Assembly: GCA_938039145.1 (NCBI GenBank)
Contig: CALHVG010000008.1
Span: 28,569 to 92,568 of the forward strand
DNA length: 64,000 bases
Direction: 5' to 3'
From: an uncultured Treponema sp.
Lineage (GTDB): Bacteria > Spirochaetota > Spirochaetia > Treponematales > Treponemataceae
The position numbers were made by a program, and so were the translations under genes. Shown in pieces: positions 42,723 through 51,541 of this stretch (the stretch's first letter is position 1; every line of letters begins with the position of its first letter). The notes under the pieces were generated by a model. It was given only the letters and a program-made list of their open reading frames with translations. It searched no databases and had not been told where the DNA came from.

Positions 42723-43988
42723 TTACTTTGTTGCAGATTCAGCCCACTGTTCATCAATTCCTTTGATTAGGTCAGCGGCAGTTTTTTTCTGCATCATATA
42801 CTGCTGGGCGCCTCTCTTGCATCCATCCTCGAACACAGCCGAAGGATACTGGCTGAACGCCCACGGATTTGCTCCTCGCATAGCAACAGAACTCATGAGT
42901 TCGGCATAAGGAACTCCGAGTGAAGAGAAATCTCCGCCCTTGAATGAGTTTGTAAGCTTGTATTCGGAAACCCAAAGTTTTGAGCCTTCATCGGAAGCAA
43001 GGAAATCCAAGAATTTGATAGCGGCTTCCTGTTCCTCAGGGGACGACTGTGAAGAGATTCCGAAAGTTGAGTCTACGTCAGCGTACATCTTGTTCATGTT
43101 CACATCATTGTATACAGGGAACGGAATGAATCCTGCGTTGAGGTTCGGATTAAGTTTCATGGCATCTACATATGCCCAAAGTCCCTGAACCATCATGGCA
43201 GCTTCACCCTTGGCAAACGACTGCTGCTGAGCGCCGCCGTCCATTTCCGCTGCGTTGGGGTTCATGTTCGCCTTGTAAAAATCAAGAATGCTGAAAAGTT
43301 TCGCCGTATCGACATCACCGTAGGAAGCCTTTCCGTCCTTCATAAGTCCGACAAAAGTATCTACCGGAATACCTTGTTCCTGAAGAAGAGCGGTGTGAAC
43401 CAGCGTGATGAAGTGACCGACCGACCAGTTCTCTTTTAGAAGAGCCGCAAAAGGAACATATCCGTTATCTTTAAGAACTCGGCACGCCTTCTCAAGTTCT
43501 CTGTATGTAGAAGGAGCTTCAAGTCCGCACTTTTCAAAAATGTCCTTATTGTATATGATTCCGATTCCTGCATAGTCCATCGGCATTGCATAGACTTTTC
43601 CGTCGTACATGACCGCAGGAAGAGCGCTCTCAAGAACATTCATCATGCAGCTTTTGCCTGTAAGGTCAACAAGATAGCCTTTTGAAGCGTATTCTTTTAC
43701 ACGGGAATACGACTGCATCTGCAGAATGTCAGGCAAGTCGCCCTGAGCAGCACGTGCAGACATAGCAGAGTCCGCATCGTTTGGAATAATCAAAGGCGAA
43801 ACGGAAATATTCGGATTTGCCTTCTCAAAAGCCTTGATGATGTTTTTAAGACCTTCCTGATTTTCCTGCTTGTAGTAGTACATCTCAAGTTTTATCTTGC
43901 CAGAAGAATCCTGTCCTTTCTTTTGGCAGCCTGTAAAAGCAGCCGCAACAAGAACGGCAGCAACCACTAAAGTCATCAATCTTTTCAT
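42723..43988 (-). CDS. Sugar ABC transporter substrate-binding lipoprotein
   Basis: 421 residues, lipobox AFTGC with Cys 21. Family 1 sugar-binding features: AFEKANPNISVSPLIIP, PDILQMQSYSRVKEYASKGYL, VYAMPMDYAGIGIIYNKDIFEKCGLEAPSTYRELEKA and AKGEAAMMVQGLWAYVDA. First gene of the operon with its two permeases. No ATPase gene follows, so a shared MsmK/MalK-type ATPase is expected elsewhere. Confidence 0.93.
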   Translation of the reverse strand: MKRLMTLVVAAVLVAAAFTGCQKKGQDSSGKIKLEMYYYKQENQEGLKNIIKAFEKANPNISVSPLIIPNDADSAMSARAAQGDLPDILQMQSYSRVKEYASKGYLVDLTGKSCMMNVLESALPAVMYDGKVYAMPMDYAGIGIIYNKDIFEKCGLEAPSTYRELEKACRVLKDNGYVPFAALLKENWSVGHFITLVHTALLQEQGIPVDTFVGLMKDGKASYGDVDTAKLFSILDFYKANMNPNAAEMDGGAQQQSFAKGEAAMMVQGLWAYVDAMKLNPNLNAGFIPFPVYNDVNMNKMYADVDSTFGISSQSSPEEQEAAIKFLDFLASDEGSKLWVSEYKLTNSFKGGDFSSLGVPYAELMSSVAMRGANPWAFSQYPSAVFEDGCKRGAQQYMMQKKTAADLIKGIDEQWAESATK

Positions 43989-44021
43989 TTAGTCCTCCAT
44001 TTTTGTGTATGACTTTTTTAC

Positions 44022-44035
44022 GTACAATAATGTAC
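44022..44035. promoter_or_regulatory. Candidate operator of the sugar importer operon
   Basis: GTACA-ATAA-TGTAC, perfect 5-bp arms, just downstream of the predicted transcript start. Inferred from symmetry and position. Confidence 0.45.
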
Positions 44036-44044
44036 ATTTGTATA

Positions 44045-44073
44045 ATTTTAGGACTCTATCAAAAACTTGTCAA
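44045..44073 (-). promoter_or_regulatory. Promoter of the sugar importer operon
   Basis: TTGACA, 17 bp, TAAAAT, about 57 nt before the binding-protein ATG, with a GGAGGA ribosome site near the start codon. Confidence 0.7.
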
Positions 44074-44300
44074 ACCAAACGGACAAAATTCTAGTGTTTT
44101 TATGTATTCCTGAAAATCCGAAAACCAAAATCTTTTGACAAAAATGCAGATTTGTGACTTTCCGAATCTTTGCAATAAAATAAAAAATGCGTCCGATAAG
44201 CGAGTTTCAGAAAGGCAAAATCGGCGATGTTCGCCCCGAAAACTTGAAAGCGTTTTTTATCGGCGGTATTTTTGCCGATTAAAAACACAGGTGTTTTCCG

Positions 44301-44329
44301 TTGTGCAGTCTTTCAAAAAATTCTATAAT
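44301..44329 (+). promoter_or_regulatory. Promoter giving a leaderless RlmI-like mRNA
   Basis: TTGTGC, 17 bp, TATAAT, then 7 nt to the ATG. No ribosome site. Confidence 0.6.
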
Positions 44330-44336
44330 CGAGCCC

Positions 44337-45599
44337 ATGATTTATCCACGAGTGTTCCTTAAAGCAAAAGAAGACGAAGAAATCCGTCACGGTTTTCCAT
44401 GGGTCTACGACAATGAGATTTCGCACATAAAACACAGAAAAACCGAAAGAGACGAATGGTGCGTGTCGTCTCTTGAAGAGACAAGCGAAGATTCCGTTAG
44501 CGACGGAAGTGCAGTCGAGGTGTTCACAAAGGCGGGAGGATTCCTTGGAACCGGCATAATAAACAGAAAATCAAAGATTACTATCCGACTTATTTCAGAC
44601 ATTCATGCGGACAAAGTTTTTGAGGACATATATTCGTTCTGGGAAAAAAAGATATTCGACGCGGTAAACATAAGAAGGCTGAACTATTCGGACGAGGACT
44701 CCTACCGGCTTGTGTTCGGCGAGGCGGACTTTGTTCCGGGTTTCATATGCGAACGTTACAGGGACGTAAAAGGAAGGGTGTTCCTTGTTGTGCAGTTTCT
44801 TTCGCTTTCGGCGGAAATATTCAGGAACGAGATTCTAAAGGCACTCGGAAAGTATGCGTCTCCGGACGGTATATATGAAAGGGACGACGACGAAGTAAGG
44901 CTCAAGGAAGGACTTACCCTCCGCTCAGGCTGGATTGGAAAATCCTTCGACAACGTTTTTACAATAGAAGAAAACGGGGTTCTTCTTGAGGTGAATGTCG
45001 CCGTCGGTCAGAAGACGGGCTATTTCCTTGACCAAAAGAAAAACAGAGCAGTGGCAGCCTCTTATTGCAAAGGGAAAAAACTGCTGGACGCTTTCTGCCA
45101 CACGGGTGCGTTTGCGTTGAACGCATTCAAGAACGGCGCACGGGAAGCGGTTCTTGTAGACCTTTCGGACGATGCGTTGAAAACCGCCGAAAAGAACATA
45201 TCGCTTAACGGCGCAAATGATGCCCTGCATATCGTAAAGGCGGACGTGTTTTCGCTTCTGAAGGAATACGAGGCTTCTGGCGAGCGTTTTGATGTCATAA
45301 TACTGGATCCGCCTGCGTTCGCAAAAAGCGTAAAGTCCATACAGAAGGCGTACGGCGGATACAAAGAAATAAACCTTAGAGCGATGAGGCTTTTAAACAG
45401 CGGAGGAATCCTTGTTACCTGCTCATGCTCGTATTTTTTCGACAGCCACAGTTTCTACGACATGATAATGCACGCCGCAAGCGACAGCCATCGTCGTGTG
45501 CAGATACTTGAAAAGCGAGGCGCAGGACCTGACCACCCTATTCTTTCAGGCTATTCCAGATCCGAATACCTTAAATGCGCAGTGTGCAGGGTGATGTAA
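44337..45599 (+). CDS. Class I rRNA (cytosine-C5)-methyltransferase, RlmI-like (COG1092)
   Basis: 420 residues. An N-terminal PUA-type domain (YPRVFLKAKEDEEIRHGFPW) and a Rossmann methyltransferase domain with GQKTGYFLDQKKNR, LLDAFCHTGAFALNAF, DVIILDPPAFAKS and TCSCSYFFD carrying the catalytic Cys. Homologues methylate 23S rRNA C1962. The N-terminal domain has a Ser/Glu-rich insertion near residue 45. The ATG is set by the promoter position and the family start. Confidence 0.9.
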   Translation: MIYPRVFLKAKEDEEIRHGFPWVYDNEISHIKHRKTERDEWCVSSLEETSEDSVSDGSAVEVFTKAGGFLGTGIINRKSKITIRLISDIHADKVFEDIYSFWEKKIFDAVNIRRLNYSDEDSYRLVFGEADFVPGFICERYRDVKGRVFLVVQFLSLSAEIFRNEILKALGKYASPDGIYERDDDEVRLKEGLTLRSGWIGKSFDNVFTIEENGVLLEVNVAVGQKTGYFLDQKKNRAVAASYCKGKKLLDAFCHTGAFALNAFKNGAREAVLVDLSDDALKTAEKNISLNGANDALHIVKADVFSLLKEYEASGERFDVIILDPPAFAKSVKSIQKAYGGYKEINLRAMRLLNSGGILVTCSCSYFFDSHSFYDMIMHAASDSHRRVQILEKRGAGPDHPILSGYSRSEYLKCAVCRVM

Positions 45600-45725
45600 C
45601 CAGCTGAAAAAGCCCCACCAGAGGCAAAGTAAAAACTTTAGATTTCTGCGGTCAGGAAAGTCCCAAAGTTTCGAATCGGACACCCTGATCCGTTCGGATG
45701 AGACACCACGTTCCGCCCGGAAGCG
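45600..45725. other. Convergent intergenic region with small hairpins
   Basis: 126 bp between two 3' ends. ATCCGTTCGGAT and AAAGTAAAAACTTTA can form hairpins. A CAGGAAAGTCCC string resembles a conserved piece of RNase P RNA, but the gap is far too short for that RNA. Confidence 0.3.
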
Positions 45726-46655
45726 TCATTCAAAATGTTTTATTTTAGACCGCCGATACGCACAGCCGAAAAGTTTTTCGAGGGCGGATTTTTCCAACGC
45801 GCTTCCTATGACAACGGCTTTGGCGGTTTTCATCGGGGGACAGTCCTCGATTTTATACCGTTCGCCTGCGATATCGATTTTTGCCCACTGCCCGTTTATC
45901 GGGACAAAGCCTTTTGCACGGACGACTTTTCCGAATCGCCCTTCAAGCAAAACCGAAAGGATTTGCGAAAGGCTTTCAATCGAGTCAAAACGTATGCCCG
46001 AAAAAGAAAGGCTTTCGATGTCGGGCTCGGCGATTTTTTTCGAAAAAAGCGGGGTTCTAAAAGAGACGTGAAGCGGCTCTTGCAAAATGTTTTCCCACCA
46101 TTCAGGCGGAATTGAATCGTAGGGCGTGCGGACAATCTGCGCCTCGGTATTTATAAGGCGGAGTTTTGAAAATGCATCATCGATTAGGCTTTCATCCGCT
46201 TCCTCGCATTTTGAAAGAACGATGTTCCGTGCGTTTTTTATCTGGTCGGAATAGATTTCAGGAAAAGAACGCAAATACGAGTCGACACAGTTTACATCGA
46301 CGACGGTAACAGGCTCTAAAAGACGGATTCGTTCATATTCGATTTTTGCGATGTTCCGTAAAACGGCGCTCAAAACTCCCACGCCGGTAGGTTCAACCAA
46401 AAGATATTCGGGGTTAAGAGTATTCGCTATTGTAAGAATTGAAGAGGCAAAGTCGCTTTTAAGCGAGCAGCAAATACAACCTTCGGTAAGTTCCCAGACT
46501 TTGAGCCTGTCCCTCTCCAAAAACGAACCATCGATGCCTTCTTCGCCGTATTCGTTTTCCATTACGGAAAACTCTCTTTTTGATTTGCGGGAAAGGGCTT
46601 CGATGAACGTGGTTTTTCCGGCTCCCAAAAAGCCGGACACTACAAGAATCTTCAT
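45726..46655 (-). CDS. COG0523-family GTPase (CobW/YjiA/ZNG1-like metallochaperone)
   Basis: 309 residues. Walker A VVSGFLGAGKTTF at the start, ENEYGEEGIDG, the metal-binding CxCC in TEGCICCSLKSDF, LVEPTGVG and a C-terminal CobW domain. These GTPases deliver zinc, cobalt or other metals to client enzymes. No client or metal-sensor site is evident nearby. Confidence 0.92.
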   Translation of the reverse strand: MKILVVSGFLGAGKTTFIEALSRKSKREFSVMENEYGEEGIDGSFLERDRLKVWELTEGCICCSLKSDFASSILTIANTLNPEYLLVEPTGVGVLSAVLRNIAKIEYERIRLLEPVTVVDVNCVDSYLRSFPEIYSDQIKNARNIVLSKCEEADESLIDDAFSKLRLINTEAQIVRTPYDSIPPEWWENILQEPLHVSFRTPLFSKKIAEPDIESLSFSGIRFDSIESLSQILSVLLEGRFGKVVRAKGFVPINGQWAKIDIAGERYKIEDCPPMKTAKAVVIGSALEKSALEKLFGCAYRRSKIKHFE

Positions 46656-47054
46656 AGGCTAATAAAAACTAAAAAGGGGATTCCCGCAAACCGAAAAACG
46701 GTTAGGTATCCCCGCCCGAAGAAAACTTCGGGAACGCAGTTACAGGACGTAGCATTTTACGGCAGCGATTGTAGGGGCAGCGGACGGACATTTTAAGGCT
46801 TCGTTCATCGGATTGTCGGTACTATGTCCGTCCCACAAATCGGACTAAAAGTCCGATTTGTGCAAGAAATACGCCGCAAGTGCAGTTGCTAAAAAACAAA
46901 ACAACTTGCAGTCTTTCGAAAGACAAAAAGTCCGCAACCGAACCGGGATTTCAGAAGGAATGAGCGACCGCCGGAACCCCGAAAAGCCCGTTTTTTGCAA
47001 AAGCAAAAAGCCGCCCTTAAAAATCCTATGCCGTAAAGCGCAAAATCCTTAAAA
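46656..47054. other. Intergenic region GTPase-adh with hairpins and RC copy 5
   Basis: 399 bp. Hairpins: GGGGAT/ATCCCC enclosing AACCG-AAAAA-CGGTT (46677-46711) and CCCGAAG-AAAA-CTTCGGG (46714-46731). RC copy 5 follows. The right part, about 46900-47040, is low-complexity with GCTTTTTGC/GCAAAAAA pairing on the minus strand that may end adh transcripts. No gene. Confidence 0.5.
46782..46861 (-). repeat. RC two-hairpin element copy 5
   Basis: On the minus strand: hairpin 1 ACAAATCGGACT/AGTCCGATTTGT, hairpin 2 GGACGGACAT/ATGTCCGTCC around AGTACCGACAATCCGATGAA. It is the only copy outside the 28-35 kb region and is inverted relative to the others. Confidence 0.9.
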
Positions 47055-48116
47055 TCAGATTACAACGACGGGTTTTATGAGATCCGCCGGTTTGTCTTTC
47101 ATGAGGTAGAGCGCTTTTTCGACGTTTTCAAAGCCCTTGAACGTGTGCGTGATGAGTTTTGAAAGGTCGAGTTTTCCGACCGCGACAAGGCTCGAAAGTT
47201 TTTCCATGCGAAGCCTGCCGCCGGGCATAAGGCCGCCGTTTATCTGCTTGTGTCCCATTCCGACTCCCCATTCGACGCGCGGAATCTTGATTGAAACTCC
47301 TGAACCAAGGTAGTTCACGTTGCCGATTTTTCCGCCCGGTTTCATCGCTTTTACTGCATCCTCGAACGTGTCTACAGTGCCGCCTGCTATGATGACCTTA
47401 TCGACTCCTTTTCCGTGGGTCTTGTCAAGCACCTGCTGGTGGATTGGGCCTTCCTTGTAGCTTATGATGTCGGTCGCACCGTAGAACTTTGCGGCGTCCA
47501 CGCATTTAGGGCGAGTTCCGACGGCGTAGATGTGGGAAGCGCCGTGCAAGGCTGAACCTGCGACAGCCATAAGACCTACAGGTCCTATTCCGATTACCAA
47601 AACGGAATCTCCGAACTGCACGTCGGCAAGCTCAACGCCGTGGAATCCAGTAGGAACCATGTCGGAAAGCATTGGCGCATGCTCGATTTTTATTCCGTCC
47701 GGAATGAGGGCGAGGTTTCCGTCTGCATCGTTTACGTGGAAATATTCGCCGAAAACGCCGTCCTTGAAGTTCGAGAATTTCCAGCCGGCAAGCATTCCGC
47801 CTGAGTGCATTGAATATCCGCCCTGCGCTTCAAGAGAATTCCAGTCCGGTGTGATGGCAGGAACAAGAACTTTGTCGCCGGGCTTGAAGTCTTTTACCAA
47901 AGAACCGACTTCCACGACTTCGCCGCAGCCTTCGTGTCCCAAAATCATATCGTGCCTGTCACCAATCGCGCCTTCCCAAACCGTATGCACATCCGACGTA
48001 CACGGAGCAAGCGCAAGCGGTTTACAGATTGCGTCAAGCGGTCCGCAAGCAGGCACATCTTTTTCGATCCAGCCCGTTTCGCCGAGCTTGAGCATCGCAT
48101 AACCTTTCATTTTCAT
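47055..48116 (-). CDS. adh: NADP-type zinc secondary alcohol dehydrogenase
   Basis: Interconverts secondary alcohols or short alcohols and carbonyls. 353 residues, closely resembling the Thermoanaerobacter/Clostridium secondary alcohol dehydrogenase: MKGYAMLKLGETGWIEK, LALAPCTSDVHTVWEGAIG (zinc Cys), ILGHEGCGEVVEVGS (zinc His and Glu), PAITPDWNSLEAQ, HSGGMLAGWKFSNFKDGVFG, LSDMVPTGFHGVELA (zinc Asp), IGIGPVGLMAVAG and VGTRPKCVD at the NADP phosphate site. The structural zinc Cys cluster is absent, as in that subgroup. GGAGG lies 5 nt before the ATG. Role: fermentative alcohol metabolism. Confidence 0.94.
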   Translation of the reverse strand: MKMKGYAMLKLGETGWIEKDVPACGPLDAICKPLALAPCTSDVHTVWEGAIGDRHDMILGHEGCGEVVEVGSLVKDFKPGDKVLVPAITPDWNSLEAQGGYSMHSGGMLAGWKFSNFKDGVFGEYFHVNDADGNLALIPDGIKIEHAPMLSDMVPTGFHGVELADVQFGDSVLVIGIGPVGLMAVAGSALHGASHIYAVGTRPKCVDAAKFYGATDIISYKEGPIHQQVLDKTHGKGVDKVIIAGGTVDTFEDAVKAMKPGGKIGNVNYLGSGVSIKIPRVEWGVGMGHKQINGGLMPGGRLRMEKLSSLVAVGKLDLSKLITHTFKGFENVEKALYLMKDKPADLIKPVVVI

Positions 48117-48239
48117 AAATACCTCCGAAAAAGTAATTTTTTGCACGGAAGGCTTACATTTTAGCCATAATGCATTTTTTTTAGTATAGGGCATAATTTG
48201 CCTGCAAACAAGAAAATAAAAATCCCAAGACCGATTTTC

Positions 48240-48278
48240 TAAAAAAGGGGCGACGTTACCCCCCAGCAACGCCGCCCC
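48240..48278 (-). terminator. Rho-independent terminator of topA
   Basis: On the minus strand GGGGCGGCGTT and AACGTCGCCCC pair with one mismatch around a 10-nt loop, then TTTTTT. It lies about 35 nt past the topA stop. Confidence 0.9.
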
Positions 48279-48313
48279 GGAAAATGTCAAAAATTATTGC
48301 CGAAAATGTATTT

Positions 48314-50476
48314 TCAATCCTCGACGCTCACTGGCAAATCGATTGTTTCGTCGTCCGCCGTATGAAGGTAGTCGCAGTCGGGATTTATGCAAGACTTGTA
48401 CGTTCCGTTCTTTTTGTCGAATTTCTCGACGAGAAACCAGTTGCACTTTGGGCAATACTGGTCTATCGGTTTAAAGTGGCTTATGAAATTGCATGTAGGA
48501 TAGTTTGTGCAGCCGTAGAATTCTTTTCCTCTGCCTTTGGTCTTTCTTGCAACTATCTCGCCATTGCAACCTGGCATCGGGCATTTTGCCAAAGGAATGG
48601 ATTTCGTGTTGTGGCACTCGGGAAATCCTGAACAGGCAAGGAAAAATCCGAATCTTCCGAGTTTTTTTATCATCATCTTTCCGCATTTTTCGCAAACCTT
48701 GTTCGTCGGCTCGTCAAGGCTTCCCTTCACGCTTTCGACGCTCTGCATAACATCGTCGACACGATTCTTGAACGGGCCGTAAAAGCCGCTTATCATGTCG
48801 TTCCAAACAAGATTGTCCGCCTCGACTTTATCAAGGTCGTTTTCCACGTCGGCTGTAAAATGCTCGTTTATGACATCGGGAAAACTTTCCACAAGGATTT
48901 TGCATATCATCCTTCCCAACTGAGTAGGAACCAACTGCTTGTTGCTGCGTGTTACATAATAGCGGTCAAGCAGAACGGAGATTATAGGAGCATATGTAGA
49001 AGGCCGCCCGATTCCTTTTTCCTCCAGGGTGCGGACTATAGAGGCATCCGTGTAACGTGCAGGTCCTTGGGTAAAATGCTGCTCGGGATGGAAACTGTCC
49101 GAATGAAGCACTTCTCCCACCTTCAGGCTAGGAAGATTTCCCGTCTTGTCTTCCTTGGATGAAAGAACTCGTATTACGTTGTAAAAACCTTTTTCGGAAA
49201 TTTTCGATGCACTTACCCTGAAGACCGCATCTCCTGCCGTGATTTCGGCGGATGTTGTCATTGTCTTTGCGTTGTTCATCTGACTTGAAACAAAACGTTC
49301 CCATATGATTGTGTAAAGACGAAGCTGATCACGGGTCAAGTATTCCTTCACCGAGTCAGGCGTGTATTCGGTGTAAGTCGGCCTTATTCCCTCATGCGCA
49401 TCCTGAGCCGCCTTTCCCACGGTATAATGGATTTCCTCAGCCGGAAGTTCATTAGGATAGTTTTTTGAAATCCACGAGCGGACATCAGCCAATGCGGTCT
49501 CGCTTATCCTTACAGAGTCCGTTCGCATGTATGTGATAAGACCGACTCTGTTCTGCCCCATGGAGATTCCTTCGTAAAGCTGCTGGGCAATCTGCATTGT
49601 CTTTCTTGATGTGAATCCAAGCCGGTTTGCGGCGGACTGCTGGAGTTTCGAGGTGGTGAACGGCGCTTTTGGACGAACCGTTTTTTCAGTCTGCTTTATG
49701 TTCGTAACCGTACATTCCGAATTCTTTATCTCATCGATTATGCTGTTTACCACATCCTCGGATTTTAGTTCGGGTGTCTCCCCTTTGTATCGGACAAGCT
49801 GAGCCGTGAACTTTGTCTTTCCTTTTACAAAATCGGATTCCAGCGACCAGTATTCATCCGGAATGAAACTTTCAACCTCATCCTCCCTCTCGCAGATAAG
49901 ACGCAAGGCGACAGACTGCACTCTTCCTGCCGAAAGACCGTTTTTTACCTTTGCCCAAAGGAGAGGGCTTAAATTGTATCCTACAAGCCGGTCAAGCACA
50001 CGGCGAGCCTTCTGGGCGTTCACCTTACTTTCGATTATGCCGCCCGGATTAAGAACGGCATCCTTTATCGCACCGGGAGTTATCTCATTAAAAACTATTC
50101 TGCTGATTTTTGCGTCCGTTTTCGGCTTTAAGGCGTTGCAAAGATGCCAAGCTATCGCTTCTCCCTCTCGGTCGTTATCCGACGCAAGAAGAACAGCCTC
50201 GGACTTCTTTGCGTCCTTCTGAAGTTCCTTGAGAAGTTTTGCCTTTCCCCGAACGGTTATGTATTCCGGATTAAAATTGTCCTCAACATCGATAGCCATC
50301 CTTGATTTAGGAAGGTCGATGAGGTGTCCCTTGGAAGCCTTCACGACATAGCCGGGACCAAGATATTTTTCGATTGTGTGCGCTTTTGAAGGCGACTCCA
50401 CAATGACCAGAACCTGCTTAGCCTTCTCCTTCTTTTTTGCGCCGGTCTTTGGTAATCCTTTTTTTTCTTCAGCCAT
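48314..50476 (-). CDS. topA: DNA topoisomerase I
   Basis: Type IA enzyme relaxing negative supercoils. 720 residues: TOPRIM domain with VIVESPSKAHTIEKYLG and ASDNDREGEAIAWHL, active-site Tyr about 316 in GLITYMRTDSVR, SAGRVQSVALRLICERE. The C-terminus carries three four-cysteine zinc modules (CEKCGKMM, CPMPGCNGE, CPKCNWF). Last gene of the long minus-strand cluster, 9 bp after dprA. Confidence 0.97.
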   Translation of the reverse strand: MAEEKKGLPKTGAKKKEKAKQVLVIVESPSKAHTIEKYLGPGYVVKASKGHLIDLPKSRMAIDVEDNFNPEYITVRGKAKLLKELQKDAKKSEAVLLASDNDREGEAIAWHLCNALKPKTDAKISRIVFNEITPGAIKDAVLNPGGIIESKVNAQKARRVLDRLVGYNLSPLLWAKVKNGLSAGRVQSVALRLICEREDEVESFIPDEYWSLESDFVKGKTKFTAQLVRYKGETPELKSEDVVNSIIDEIKNSECTVTNIKQTEKTVRPKAPFTTSKLQQSAANRLGFTSRKTMQIAQQLYEGISMGQNRVGLITYMRTDSVRISETALADVRSWISKNYPNELPAEEIHYTVGKAAQDAHEGIRPTYTEYTPDSVKEYLTRDQLRLYTIIWERFVSSQMNNAKTMTTSAEITAGDAVFRVSASKISEKGFYNVIRVLSSKEDKTGNLPSLKVGEVLHSDSFHPEQHFTQGPARYTDASIVRTLEEKGIGRPSTYAPIISVLLDRYYVTRSNKQLVPTQLGRMICKILVESFPDVINEHFTADVENDLDKVEADNLVWNDMISGFYGPFKNRVDDVMQSVESVKGSLDEPTNKVCEKCGKMMIKKLGRFGFFLACSGFPECHNTKSIPLAKCPMPGCNGEIVARKTKGRGKEFYGCTNYPTCNFISHFKPIDQYCPKCNWFLVEKFDKKNGTYKSCINPDCDYLHTADDETIDLPVSVED

Positions 50477-50485
50477 AATTCATTC

Positions 50486-51541
50486 CTATACTTCAAACAG
50501 ACTAAACTGTTGATTTTTTGCACTTCTTGTTCCCGGCACTTCGGCAAGGAATTTCTTGTAATCCGCATAATCCTTGATTACGGAAGCCCCTTGAGCCAAA
50601 AAACTTTCTACGGTTCGTTCCGCCTTTGAAGCGTTAATCTTTCCGTCGGAAAGTTCCTTTGCCTGCCTTTTTTTCACGTCCTCACGAATTTTTTGCGCAT
50701 CGCAAGAAAAACACACCTCGTGGAACACAAGGTCTCGGTTGTATTCAAGCGCAAATTCAGCCGTAAGAAGAGAGCCGCTTCCGTTGGGAGCCTGCATTAT
50801 CACAGTTCCCGAAGAAAGGGCGGCGATTATCCTGTTCCTCTGCACAAAGCGGAAAGCCTCCGACGGAGTTCCGGGAGCGTATTCGCTTACAAGGCAACCG
50901 CCCGTCCTGATGATGCTTTCCGCAAGTTTTTTATGGACGGAAGGCACAACCGTTCCTATTCCGCAGGGCAAAACGGCGATTGTCTTTGCCTTGGGAAACG
51001 AAGCGGTTCTTTCAAAAATGTCAAACGCCGCATCCACAGCACCTCGGTGCGCATCTCCGTCCACACCCTTCGCAAGACCCGAAACCACATTGCATCCGTC
51101 CATTATGGAATCGTATGCAAAATCGTGCGTCGCTTTTTTTCCCTCAGGACTGACCATGCGAGTCCCCACTACAGAAACGGCTTTTTCCGTAAGGCAATCC
51201 GAATTTCCCATGCAGTAAAGCACGAACGGAGCGTTTGAACTTTCCCTTAACAATGCAGGATATAAAGGAGAGTCGTAACAAAGCAAGGAGATTCCTTTTA
51301 CAGCTATCAACCTTGAAGAAACCTTAGCCGCCTCAAGATTGGCTTTTGCGTCCCAATGTTTTACCCTGATGTTCCTTTCGGTGAATTTCCTGAAGTCTTC
51401 TATAGACATTAATGCAAGCTCGGCCGAACTGTCAATATTTTTGAGCAAATTTATTTTTTCTACCAACGAAAGAAAGGAAATCCTAGAGATTGCCACAAGG
51501 GACAAAAGGCGTTCCGCACTATTGTCCGGCATACGAAGCAT
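50486..51541 (-). CDS. dprA: DNA processing protein DprA (Smf)
   Basis: Loads RecA on incoming single-stranded DNA; present in many non-competent bacteria too. 351 residues with an N-terminal helical domain and a Rossmann core: VSVVGTRMVSPEGKKA, VVSGLAKGVDGDAHRGA, AVLPCGIGTVVP, LVSEYAPGTPSEAFRFVQRNRIIAALS and a C-terminal QFSLFEV. The start overlaps the TPR gene by 23 bp; an ATG three codons later is an alternative. Confidence 0.93.
   Translation of the reverse strand: MLRMPDNSAERLLSLVAISRISFLSLVEKINLLKNIDSSAELALMSIEDFRKFTERNIRVKHWDAKANLEAAKVSSRLIAVKGISLLCYDSPLYPALLRESSNAPFVLYCMGNSDCLTEKAVSVVGTRMVSPEGKKATHDFAYDSIMDGCNVVSGLAKGVDGDAHRGAVDAAFDIFERTASFPKAKTIAVLPCGIGTVVPSVHKKLAESIIRTGGCLVSEYAPGTPSEAFRFVQRNRIIAALSSGTVIMQAPNGSGSLLTAEFALEYNRDLVFHEVCFSCDAQKIREDVKKRQAKELSDGKINASKAERTVESFLAQGASVIKDYADYKKFLAEVPGTRSAKNQQFSLFEV

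Noticed and set aside
45640..45720. CAGGAAAGTCCC as part of an RNase P RNA gene
   Set aside because: Only a short match; the 126-bp gap between genes cannot hold the RNA.
46858..47052. 64-codon open frame before adh
   Set aside because: Low-complexity Lys-rich product, begins inside RC copy 5, no ribosome site.
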